5,773 nucleotides of DNA from Spirochaetaceae bacterium (GTDB taxonomy: Bacteria; Spirochaetota; Spirochaetia; DSM-27196; SKKC01). Location: contig PWGF01000385.1 of NCBI GenBank assembly GCA_003554375.1, positions 1-5,773 of the forward strand. The letters run 5' to 3'. Under the pieces are notes generated by a model. The model did no database searches and had not been told where the DNA came from. It was given only the letters and a program-made list of their open reading frames with translations. This document shows, piece after piece, positions 1-5,594 of the stretch. The position numbers and the translations under genes were made by a program. How positions within the stretch are numbered: position 1 is the first letter of the stretch; each line of letters begins with the position of its first letter.

Positions 1-1025
1 AAATGTCCGCTGATGATGACGTAGTTGATGTCCAGTGTTGTTATGGTGGCGGCGAGGGCTCGTCCAAGGTATCCTGCTACTGTATCAAGTATCCTCCGGG
101 CTTCGGGATTCCCTGCGACGGCGTCATCGAATAGCCCTCTCAAACCTTCTCTTACTCCATCGATGTCGCTACTGTTCCCGGTGTTCGGGGCAAACTCGTT
201 ACTAAGAACCCGTGTCCGGTACTGTTCGAAAAGATAGCGCTCGTTTACGACGGTCTCCAGACACCCTGTTTTCCCGCAGCGGCAAGGCAACCCACCTCCA
301 CCCACCTTCAGGTGTCCGATCTCTCCGGCCAACCCATGCGTCCCTAAGTACTGCTGCCCTTGATGTACAATGCCGGTACCGACGCCGGTACGAATTGAGA
401 CCTGCATGAAATCTCGGGAGCTGCCCTTATCGTGAAACCAGTTCTGAAACGCCGTGTACGCCTTGGTGTTCTGAGCCACCCGTACCGTAATACCGAATCT
501 CCGCTGTAGCTCACTGCTCAACTGCTGCGATTTCGCCAAGTTGTCCCTTGGCGAACGCGAGGGAAATGCGATCCCGGGAATTGCCAATCCAACGCCGGCA
601 ATATTGTCGACTTGGAAACCTACCTCTTCCCTGAAGGTCTCGAACGTGGCGGTCAGAAAGCGGACCACGTCTTCCTGTTCGGGATCCTGAACGGTTCGAT
701 ACATGGATTCAGCCAGAATCGACCCCTTGAGATTGATCAACGCAACGTGAGTGCGCGTGTACTCTACGTCGATACCGACAACCAGCGGACGGTGATCAGA
801 GAGCGTATAGGTCTCCGCATGTCTTCCGCGAGTAGCCGGCGTGCTCTTGGCAGTCCCAGCCGATTCTACAAAGCCGATATCAATGAGCTCACCTATGGAG
901 TTCACGACAGTGGCCCAACCCATTCCGCCCGCGTCCGCGATTGCTCTCTTGGACAAGGGCGACCGCCGGGATAGGAGAGAGAGAACTCTCTTGTCGCTGG
1001 TAGACAGACGGTAGCTTTGCTGCAT
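1..1025 (-). CDS. ROK-family transcriptional regulator (NagC/XylR/Mlc type), 3' end outside the window
   Basis: The frame is open from ATG at 1025 to the window edge: 341 codons plus two bases, with roughly the last 50 residues of a typical 390-400 residue ROK repressor missing. Residues 8-75 form a winged helix-turn-helix (SKRAIADAGGMGWATVVNSI region), as expected of a DNA-binding ROK protein. A ROK sugar-sensing domain follows: VVGIDVEYT (82-90), GVGLAIPG (144-151), GVGTGI (214-219), then the zinc-binding signature GH at 237-238 and CRCGKTGCLE at 248-257 (His238, Cys248, Cys250, Cys255). The kinase features are degraded: the phosphate-binding DxGxT motif reads DVEYT, and the Asn-Asp catalytic pair reads Asn186-Thr187, so it should be a regulator and not a sugar kinase. 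An in-frame TGA at 1046-1044 excludes a longer protein. The likely ribosome site, GAGGGGG (1045-1039), sits a rather long 13 nt upstream. By position it probably controls this amino-sugar cluster, with a sugar or sugar phosphate as ligand (inference). Confidence 0.93.
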   Translation of the reverse strand, partial: MQQSYRLSTSDKRVLSLLSRRSPLSKRAIADAGGMGWATVVNSIGELIDIGFVESAGTAKSTPATRGRHAETYTLSDHRPLVVGIDVEYTRTHVALINLKGSILAESMYRTVQDPEQEDVVRFLTATFETFREEVGFQVDNIAGVGLAIPGIAFPSRSPRDNLAKSQQLSSELQRRFGITVRVAQNTKAYTAFQNWFHDKGSSRDFMQVSIRTGVGTGIVHQGQQYLGTHGLAGEIGHLKVGGGGLPCRCGKTGCLETVVNERYLFEQYRTRVLSNEFAPNTGNSSDIDGVREGLRGLFDDAVAGNPEARRILDTVAGYLGRALAATITTLDINYVIISGH

Positions 1026-1056
1026 CTGGAACGGTATACCCCCTCAGTACTTGATA

Positions 1057-1095
1057 GGAGCAGACCGGGCAGCGCGTGCCGTCCCGGTTTGCTCC
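1057..1095. repeat. Strong inverted repeat between the NagB-like gene and the ROK gene
   Basis: GGAGCAGACCGGG (1057-1069) is mirrored by CCCGGTTTGCTCC (1083-1095) around a 13-nt centre. Twelve of 13 positions pair as Watson-Crick; the exception (1063/1089) would be an A-C mismatch in the leftward transcript. The repeat lies 31 nt upstream of the ROK start codon. No T-tract follows on either strand, so it does not look like a standard intrinsic terminator. It could be an intergenic mRNA hairpin that stabilises or processes the transcript, or an operator for the ROK protein (autoregulation). The sequence alone cannot separate these. Confidence 0.75.
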
Positions 1096-1147
1096 AAACG
1101 ACCGTCTCTCACGGACAGTCTGTGATTACACCGAGAGTAGGGGAGTA

Positions 1148-2008
1148 CTACTCCGGCGATTCTCCGGTCTCCTGGGAGGTGTTCACACCGGGAACCCTTG
1201 CAGCCAACTCAGTCATGGTAACTTGTACGTTGGGATGCGTCTGAGCCAACGAACCTGGAAACGACGAGCTGACCTCCCCCAGGAGGGCCCTTCGCCAAAG
1301 TCCCGCATGCCACTTCCTCATGAAAGTGAGATGGAGAGTTTTCGAGCCAAGCAGATCGGACATGCCCAGAGTAACGGCTCGCTCCGGAATGATGTCCAGG
1401 TTGCCATCAGTACCGCCCATTGCCATCTGCGCTTTTGCCATCCGGGACACTACCACCTTCCGACACACCGTTGCGCGAAATGACTCTAAGTCGGTCGGCT
1501 CCCCAAGCATTTCGGGCGGGTCGTTAAAAGCCAGGTGGCCGGTGATGCCGAAACCGCCCCAACAGATGTCCGCCCCTCCTGCGTCTCGCAGGATATCCGT
1601 AGCGTATTGCGGATCCGACGGATGAGGAAAAACGATGTTCTCCTCTTTCGGCCTGTTGTCCGTAGGCAATAGATCAAAGAAAGTTTCGTCCATAAACCTT
1701 CGAAAGCTCAGCGGATGCTCGTACGGTATCCATTGGTCATTCTCGTCGATGTACTCATCCATATTCACACACCGCAGGAACCGACAATCAAGTCCTCGAT
1801 CCACGATCTGTTTCACGAAATAGCTGTAATCCAATGGACCGACGGCAGTGATGACGGTTAGCAGCTCATTCTTTCGCATCTTGTCTTCAAGAAGATCCGC
1901 GAATTGCCCGGCAATCCGCTCATTCAAGGCCGCAGTGTCGCGGACTACGGTTGTGACTGCTTTCCACTTCTCGGGCAGCTTGTCAACGGTCCGGCTATAG
2001 ATACTCAC
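1148..2008 (-). CDS. Glucosamine-6-phosphate deaminase/isomerase-like protein (NagB family)
   Basis: A complete protein of 286 residues, a little longer than E. coli NagB (266). NagB-family landmarks appear in order: the substrate loop MDEYIDENDQW at 83-93 (Asp84 matching NagB Asp72), HPLSFRRFMDETFFDLL at 98-114, the active-site loop GGFGITGHLAFNDPPE at 151-166, and RAVTLGMSDLL (210-220) followed by a Lys near 232 where NagB binds phosphate. NagB converts glucosamine-6-phosphate to fructose-6-phosphate and ammonia in the cytoplasm. In the active-site loop His158 is kept, but the catalytic Asp141 of NagB is Thr156 here and Glu148 is Asp163. Relatives reading GENGHxAFNDP are known in many bacteria, so the loop belongs to a divergent subgroup. 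Start is GTG at 2008, six nt after AGGAGG; an ATG at 2013 is out of frame and stops after two codons. It follows the deacetylase gene by 92 nt. A related deaminase or isomerase on another amino sugar is possible. Confidence 0.88.
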   Translation of the reverse strand: MSIYSRTVDKLPEKWKAVTTVVRDTAALNERIAGQFADLLEDKMRKNELLTVITAVGPLDYSYFVKQIVDRGLDCRFLRCVNMDEYIDENDQWIPYEHPLSFRRFMDETFFDLLPTDNRPKEENIVFPHPSDPQYATDILRDAGGADICWGGFGITGHLAFNDPPEMLGEPTDLESFRATVCRKVVVSRMAKAQMAMGGTDGNLDIIPERAVTLGMSDLLGSKTLHLTFMRKWHAGLWRRALLGEVSSSFPGSLAQTHPNVQVTMTELAARVPGVNTSQETGESPE

Positions 2009-2014
2009 TTCATT

Positions 2015-2020
2015 CCTCCT
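2015..2020 (-). promoter_or_regulatory. Ribosome binding site fixing the GTG start of the NagB-like gene
   Basis: AGGAGG lies six nt before GTG at 2008. A tempting ATG (2013-2011) sits between them but opens a two-codon frame ending in TGA. A second GGAG-type sequence (about 2025-2031) is further upstream. Confidence 0.75.
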
Positions 2021-2100
2021 AGTACTCCTTTATTGCACGGCCTTACACTCTCCGGTCATCTTCCCCGCGAGAGCGCGCCGAACGCCTCCGAACGGCTCGG

Positions 2101-3315
2101 TCAGCGCGGTGAGCTCAATTCGCGCAGACAGGTATCGTCCCAATACCGCGTAGTCCCCTCTACAATCGTTGCCCGGATGTTCACATTGTCGTCGAAAACC
2201 ACGACGTCTGCGTCCATTCCCTTGGCCAGGCGTCCCTTGGACCTGTCGGCCCCTATAATTCGAGCCGGCACGCTGGTTGCAGAGGCGACCGCCTCCTCAA
2301 CGGTGATACCTCCGAGAGCCATCATATTGCGGACGCACATATCCATCGTCGCTACGCTTCCTGCGAAGAAGCTCCGGTCGGCTAGTTTGGCTACTCCATC
2401 CTCAACGACGATGGGCATATCTCCGAGGTAATGAGGACCGGGCGGGAGACCGGTGGCGTTGATCGCATCCGTTACGGCGCACAACCTGCTTATTCCCTTG
2501 GCTTTGAGAGCAAGCTTCAAGAGCCCTTCCGGAACATGCTTTCCGTCCCCGATTATCTCCGCCGTCAAGTCGTCGAGTATCAGAGCAGCTTCCATCACGC
2601 GGGAGATCTTCTGTGCTTTCTCGATGTCGCGGATGTATCCCGGGGTACTGCAGAAGATGTGCGTGACATGGGTGAATCCATGGTCTACCGCGCGACGGAC
2701 CTGATCGAACGTCGCGTGCGAATGACCGACAGCAGGAACCACCCCGCGTTGTGCCAGCGCGGCTCCTAACTCACATCCGCCCTCGACTTCGGGTGCGATC
2801 GTCATCATGACAATGTCATCGGCCAGCTCGAGGAACGGGCCCCAATCGGTGTCCGCGGGCACTCGGATATACTCCGGGTTGTGTGCTCCCTTCTCCTTTT
2901 CTGAGACGAACGGCCCTTCCACCAAGGCCCCCAACACCCGTGCGCCGTCCAAGTCTTTCCGCTTTGCCTCTGCAATAGCCTGGATCGAAGGCAATAGCTT
3001 TTCCACAGGTGCGGTGATAAGCGTTGGCACCAAAGACGTCGTTCCGTGCCGAACGTGCGTCTGCGAGATGGTCGCAAGAGCGGTCTCGTCCTCCAGACAG
3101 TGCCACGCATCAGCTCCTCCGCCCCCGTTAACATGGATATCCATGAAACCAGGGGTGATGTAGGCGCCTCCTACAGAGACAAACCTGTCATCCGTTCCCG
3201 TTTTCAGCTGATGCGGAGATCCAACGTAGGTAATCTTCTCTCCTTCGATTGCAACAACAGCATCATCGAGCCGGCGCGTCGGCGTAATCACTACTCCGTC
3301 ACACAAAACAAGCAT
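2101..3315 (-). CDS. nagA: N-acetylglucosamine-6-phosphate deacetylase-like amidohydrolase (NagA family)
   Basis: A complete protein of 404 residues, close to the usual NagA length (about 380-400). It has the amidohydrolase metal-centre architecture: PGFMDIHVNGGGGAD at 55-69, EGPF with metal ligand Glu133, GHSH with His198, THVTH with His219, DGKH with His260, and the catalytic Asp283 in VTDAINATGLPPG. The C-terminal strands AGSVATMDMCVRN and GRLAKGMDADVVVFD are typical. The family removes the acetyl group from GlcNAc-6-phosphate in the cytoplasm, giving glucosamine-6-phosphate for NagB. The catalytic residues are all present. The substrate loop, usually THLFNAM, reads THIFCSTPG (218-226), so the Asn-Ala pair that contacts substrate in E. 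coli NagA is Cys222-Ser223 here. The first metal-site motif reads HVN (His61, Asn63), between the HxH and QxN variants. Start ATG at 3315 follows GGAGGA by about five nt. The next gene downstream is the NagB-like one, which supports the pathway. Confidence 0.93.
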   Translation of the reverse strand: MLVLCDGVVITPTRRLDDAVVAIEGEKITYVGSPHQLKTGTDDRFVSVGGAYITPGFMDIHVNGGGGADAWHCLEDETALATISQTHVRHGTTSLVPTLITAPVEKLLPSIQAIAEAKRKDLDGARVLGALVEGPFVSEKEKGAHNPEYIRVPADTDWGPFLELADDIVMMTIAPEVEGGCELGAALAQRGVVPAVGHSHATFDQVRRAVDHGFTHVTHIFCSTPGYIRDIEKAQKISRVMEAALILDDLTAEIIGDGKHVPEGLLKLALKAKGISRLCAVTDAINATGLPPGPHYLGDMPIVVEDGVAKLADRSFFAGSVATMDMCVRNMMALGGITVEEAVASATSVPARIIGADRSKGRLAKGMDADVVVFDDNVNIRATIVEGTTRYWDDTCLRELSSPR

Positions 3316-3390
3316 AAGATTCCTCCGATCGTTTATACTCGGACGCCAACTCTCCTGGCACGGAAGCAGGGGGAGAGAGCGCCTTTCATC

Positions 3391-4143
3391 CTACGTAAGG
3401 TGCTTCACGCGATGCCGGTATTTCTCGATATAGTGCCGGTTCGCCTCGTCGCCACCGGGCGTATTGGAACTCTGCCATAACGGCGGCGTTATGCCTCTCT
3501 CGTGAAGAACCGCTACCAACTGAGCCATGAGCTGATGCGCCAAATAGGTAAGCGCTATGGTCGATGTCGGGCCGAACTTCTGATCCACTCCGGAGCGCTT
3601 CAGCGCTGCATCCCCCACGGGTACGTGACAATCCAGGAATATATCCGCCAACTCATGAAGGTTGAGTCCCGAGGGATGGCGTGAGGGATGCCCCTTCGGG
3701 GTATGTTCGGCGAAGCTTGTCGAAGTAAGTGCGATTACCCGGGCCCCACGATCCTTCGCTTCAAGAGTCTCGTCTATTGCCATGCTCGTGATTCCCACCG
3801 AAGTAATCATGAGCACGACATCGCCCTTGCCGACACCGTAAAGGTTCACGACAGTCCGGCCGTAAGCCGGAGTACGCTCCATCTTAGTCGACCGTGTAGC
3901 ACCTCGCCCAAGGAACACTCCCTCGTCCATCATCGGGTTTAGACATGCGAGCCCTCCGGCGCGGTAGAACAGCTCCTCCAGAAGCATGCCGGAGTGAGCT
4001 CCGCCATGGCCCACAAAGATGACCCTATCTTCCTCGATGGCGTCGGCCATCATGTTCGCAGCGTCAGCTAACGCTTCGCGATTACCCGCTATCTGGTCCA
4101 AAATACTCGTAATCGCCTGGTGGTATTCCGTCACAACACTCAT
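3391..4143 (-). CDS. SIS-domain phosphosugar-binding protein, UPF0309-like (second of a tandem pair)
   Basis: A complete protein of 250 residues, close to the length of UPF0309-type 'sugar isomerase domain' proteins. Family landmarks I recognise are FVGHGGAHSGMLLEELFYRAGGL (43-65), MER and YGRTVV (88-99), the strand ITSVGIT (113-119), HPSRHPSG (152-159), CHVPVGDA (182-189), GPTSTIALT (201-209) and NTPGGDEAN (227-235). SIS domains bind phosphosugars and catalyse isomerisation, deamination or ether cleavage, or act as sensors; this family's reaction is not one I can name. The usual SNSG phosphate-binding motif is TSVG here, and the GTGHSH loop of relatives aligns to GGAHSG. It aligns without gaps to the protein at 4285-5067, about 55% identical by hand count over 209 residues, so the two arose by duplication. 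ATG at 4143 follows AGGAGG by five nt. No signal peptide or membrane segment is seen, so it should be cytoplasmic. Confidence 0.88.
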   Translation of the reverse strand: MSVVTEYHQAITSILDQIAGNREALADAANMMADAIEEDRVIFVGHGGAHSGMLLEELFYRAGGLACLNPMMDEGVFLGRGATRSTKMERTPAYGRTVVNLYGVGKGDVVLMITSVGITSMAIDETLEAKDRGARVIALTSTSFAEHTPKGHPSRHPSGLNLHELADIFLDCHVPVGDAALKRSGVDQKFGPTSTIALTYLAHQLMAQLVAVLHERGITPPLWQSSNTPGGDEANRHYIEKYRHRVKHLT

Positions 4144-4235
4144 CTCAACCTCCTATTGCGCTTCATCGCCCGAAGCCCCGGCCGGTACCATGTGAACGAA
4201 CCCGTGCTCGGCTGCCCAAGAGTGCGCACCCAGAA

Positions 4236-4259
4236 GCTTGCACCCGAAAGCCGGCAAGC
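4236..4259 (-). repeat. Hairpin in the spacer between the two SIS genes
   Basis: GCTTGC (4236-4241) pairs perfectly with GCAAGC (4254-4259), and an inner CCG/CGG pairing with a GCTTT loop can form on the transcribed (minus) strand. A perfect 8-bp palindrome GTGCGCAC (4222-4229) lies next to it. The 141-nt spacer is the longest inside the operon and holds no open frame of note. With no T-tract, it is more likely an mRNA processing or stability element than a terminator; this role is inferred. Confidence 0.45.
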
Positions 4260-4284
4260 ACGACGCTCCGACACGATACGACGA

Positions 4285-5067
4285 CTACAGATGCGGAATC
4301 TTTCCGCCGTATCTATTGATGTATTCGGCATTCGCTTCGTCCCCGCCCGCAGTATTCGCGCTCCGCCAGACGGGTGGGTGTACGCCCATCTCCAGTAGAC
4401 GTTCCACCGCCCGACACATGATCAGGTTTTCGGTGAACGTCAAAGCGATCGTGGAAACAGGCCCGAACCGTTGGGGAACGCCTTCGATTTCCAGGACGGC
4501 ATCCCCAAACGGTACATGACACTCAACGAATACGTCCGAGACCTCATCAAGACTCTTGCCGCTCTTGTGACGCGAAGGATGGTCCTTCGGCAGGTTCTGG
4601 GCAAAGGCCTTAGTCGCGATGCCGATAACGGAGGCTCCTCGTGACCGAGACTCCAAGGCCGAGTCGATTGCCATCGGCGTAATCCCCACCGGCGCAGCGA
4701 TAATAACGAGATCTCCCTCACTGATACCGTAGATATCGACCACAGTGCGGCCGTACCCCTCCAACCGCTCCATCTGCGTTGTACGTACAGCGCCGTTTAT
4801 CAAGGAAACACCGCCGTCAAGCATTGGGCTCACATTCGCAAGCCCTCCCGCTCGGTAGAAAACCTCTTCGATCCCAATACCGCCGTGGGCCCCTCCGGTT
4901 CCAACAAACACGAGCCCATCCTTAGCGACCTGCTGAGCCACCAACTCAGCAGCCCGATCGATCGCTTCGCCTTCGTTGACGATTGCGTCAAGGGCTGCCG
5001 TCACACGTTGGTGGTAGGTGTCATACAGCGCACCGTTCAGCGTACCGTTCGCTCCCTGCTTCTTCAT
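4285..5067 (-). CDS. SIS-domain phosphosugar-binding protein, UPF0309-like (first of a tandem pair)
   Basis: The first gene of the leftward operon: 260 residues from ATG at 5067. The frame stays open to a TTG at 5100, but ATG 5067 is preferred because AGGAGA lies seven nt upstream of it, and the TTG would add 11 charged residues absent from the paralogue. Landmarks are FVGTGGAHGG (54-63), FYRAGGL (70-76), MERLEGYGRTVV (99-110), the strand AAPVGIT (124-130), HPSRHKSG (153-160), CHVPFGDA (173-180), FGPVSTIALT (201-210) and NTAGGDEAN (228-236). It is even further from the SIS consensus than its neighbour: the SNSG-type phosphate loop reads APVG and the first loop GGAHGG has lost its Ser. Both copies keep the long conserved blocks, so neither looks decayed. 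The pair may form a hetero-oligomer or act on two related substrates (inference). It is probably a cytoplasmic phosphosugar enzyme of the amino-sugar pathway. Confidence 0.87.
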   Translation of the reverse strand: MKKQGANGTLNGALYDTYHQRVTAALDAIVNEGEAIDRAAELVAQQVAKDGLVFVGTGGAHGGIGIEEVFYRAGGLANVSPMLDGGVSLINGAVRTTQMERLEGYGRTVVDIYGISEGDLVIIAAPVGITPMAIDSALESRSRGASVIGIATKAFAQNLPKDHPSRHKSGKSLDEVSDVFVECHVPFGDAVLEIEGVPQRFGPVSTIALTFTENLIMCRAVERLLEMGVHPPVWRSANTAGGDEANAEYINRYGGKIPHL

Positions 5068-5074
5068 ACTTTCG

Positions 5075-5080
5075 TCTCCT
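5075..5080 (-). promoter_or_regulatory. Ribosome binding site that decides the start of the first SIS gene
   Basis: AGGAGA lies seven nt upstream of ATG 5067. It falls inside the reading frame that would begin at TTG 5100, which argues for the shorter protein. Confidence 0.7.
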
Positions 5081-5194
5081 TCTCCGACAAACTCCGCCAA
5101 AGCTTTCTTAGGCCGGATCGGTTACCATGTGCGTTGCGAGTGGTGGGTGAGTGAGCCTGTGGAAGCCCAACTACTCCTCGCACATCGTCGTAAT

Positions 5195-5224
5195 AGGCTA
5201 AGCCATGAGTCAGTAATCTGTCAA
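5195..5224 (-). promoter_or_regulatory. Candidate sigma-70 promoter for the leftward amino-sugar operon
   Basis: A perfect -35 box TTGACA (5224-5219) is followed after 18 nt by TAGCCT (5200-5195), which keeps the key TA and final T of a -10 box but matches only three of six consensus bases. Transcription would start near 5188 and give a leader of about 120 nt before ATG 5067. A weak -10 would suit a promoter needing release or activation. Confidence 0.5.
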
Positions 5225-5260
5225 CGCTCGATACTTAATCCGCCCTCCGTTTGAATCGCA

Positions 5261-5282
5261 CGTCTCACTTGCGGGAGAGACG
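5261..5282. repeat. Dyad CGTCTC-N10-GAGACG, possible operator
   Basis: CGTCTC (5261-5266) is mirrored exactly by GAGACG (5277-5282). A TTTT run follows on the plus strand, but no rightward gene lies upstream, so a terminator makes little sense. It sits upstream of both promoters, where a regulator could bind. The 10-mer GAGAGACGGT at 5275-5284 also occurs on the minus strand at 1110-1101, upstream of the ROK gene. Confidence 0.35.
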
Positions 5283-5290
5283 GTTTTGTG

Positions 5291-5319
5291 ACGCCAACAG
5301 GCGGCAATATTGCGGGCGT
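5291..5319. repeat. Palindrome GCAATATTGC flanked by ACGCC/GGCGT arms
   Basis: GCAATATTGC (5304-5313) is a perfect 10-bp palindrome. Outer arms ACGCC (5291-5295) and GGCGT (5315-5319) are complementary but not evenly spaced around it. Palindromes of this size are common regulator targets; which protein would bind is unknown. Confidence 0.35.
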
Positions 5320-5377
5320 TAATTCCAAGTTCTCGAGCTCGGAGTATTTACGGCAGTCCGTCACGACACTGAGCACA

Positions 5378-5390
5378 TGTCCGAGGGACA
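5378..5390. repeat. Short dyad TGTCC-GAG-GGACA
   Basis: A perfect five-base inverted repeat with a three-base centre, about 75 nt upstream of the rightward -35 box. It could be an activator or repressor half-site pair. Dyads this short also occur by chance, so confidence is low. Confidence 0.3.
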
Positions 5391-5448
5391 CGAAATACGC
5401 CCAATTGAAGTTGCGACGCCAAGCCGATCACACCTCCTGAGTGCGCCG

Positions 5449-5494
5449 AATATATATATCGGGCATTGACAGATAATGTTTCCCCGTCTACACT
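5449..5494 (+). promoter_or_regulatory. Near-consensus sigma-70 promoter with UP-like AT tract for the transport gene
   Basis: TTGACA (5466-5471) matches the -35 consensus exactly, followed by an ideal 17-nt spacer and TACACT (5489-5494), four of six matches to TATAAT with the essential TA and T. An alternating AT tract (5449-5459) sits just upstream, where an UP element contacts the RNA polymerase alpha subunit. Transcription should begin near 5501, giving a leader of about 94 nt. Confidence 0.75.
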
Positions 5495-5520
5495 GTGCTC
5501 GTTAGCGATCGAGTCACGGT

Positions 5521-5566
5521 GGTACGAGCGCGAGGTCTTCGGTTTGGTTGCCGCGACCCTCGTATC
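5521..5566 (+). repeat. Hairpin in the 5' leader of the transport mRNA
   Basis: GGTACGAG (5521-5528) pairs with CTCGTATC (5559-5566) over eight base pairs including one G-U, and inside it GGTC (5534-5537) pairs with GACC (5555-5558) after a five-base bulge. It lies between the predicted transcription start and the ribosome site, ending 13 nt before AAAGGAGG, with no following T-tract. It may stabilise the message or bind a regulator; I do not recognise a riboswitch class. Confidence 0.5.
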
Positions 5567-5594
5567 TCCATCTCAAATCAAAGGAGGCAGGAAT

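Larger units (their letters stand above)
5068..5594. other. Divergent intergenic control region without protein-coding genes
   Basis: These 527 nt separate the leftward catabolic operon from the rightward transport gene. I see no convincing gene: open frames here lack ribosome sites and recognisable protein. The region contains one promoter in each direction, AT-rich DNA upstream of the rightward promoter, a leader hairpin, and between the promoters (5225-5465) several short dyads listed separately. The arrangement fits coordinated control of uptake and catabolism by one regulator, probably the ROK protein encoded at the end of the operon. Confidence 0.75.

Noticed and set aside
612..974. Plus-strand open frame of 120 codons
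   Set aside because: It is antisense to the ROK gene, whose minus-strand translation shows the winged helix and zinc signature; the plus frame has no ribosome site or recognisable motif.
2078..2094. Direct repeat CCGAACG, two copies ten bases apart
   Set aside because: Seven bases in two copies is too little to call an operator or repeat array; noted only as a possible binding-site pair.
1904..2431. Plus-strand open frame of 175 codons
   Set aside because: It overlaps the NagB-like and NagA-like genes in antisense, and both have clear family motifs. The frame's composition is that of a shadow.
3316..3390. Internal promoter before the NagA-like gene (TATAAA on the minus strand)
   Set aside because: No acceptable -35 box lies 16-18 nt upstream, so the match is probably chance in a 75-nt operon spacer.
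5068..5100. N-terminal extension of the first SIS protein to TTG 5100
   Set aside because: The Shine-Dalgarno sequence lies inside this extension at ideal spacing from ATG 5067, and the paralogue has no counterpart.
5261..5288. Intrinsic terminator (stem followed by TTTT)
   Set aside because: Only four T residues follow, and no rightward gene lies upstream to terminate, so a regulatory dyad is the better reading.
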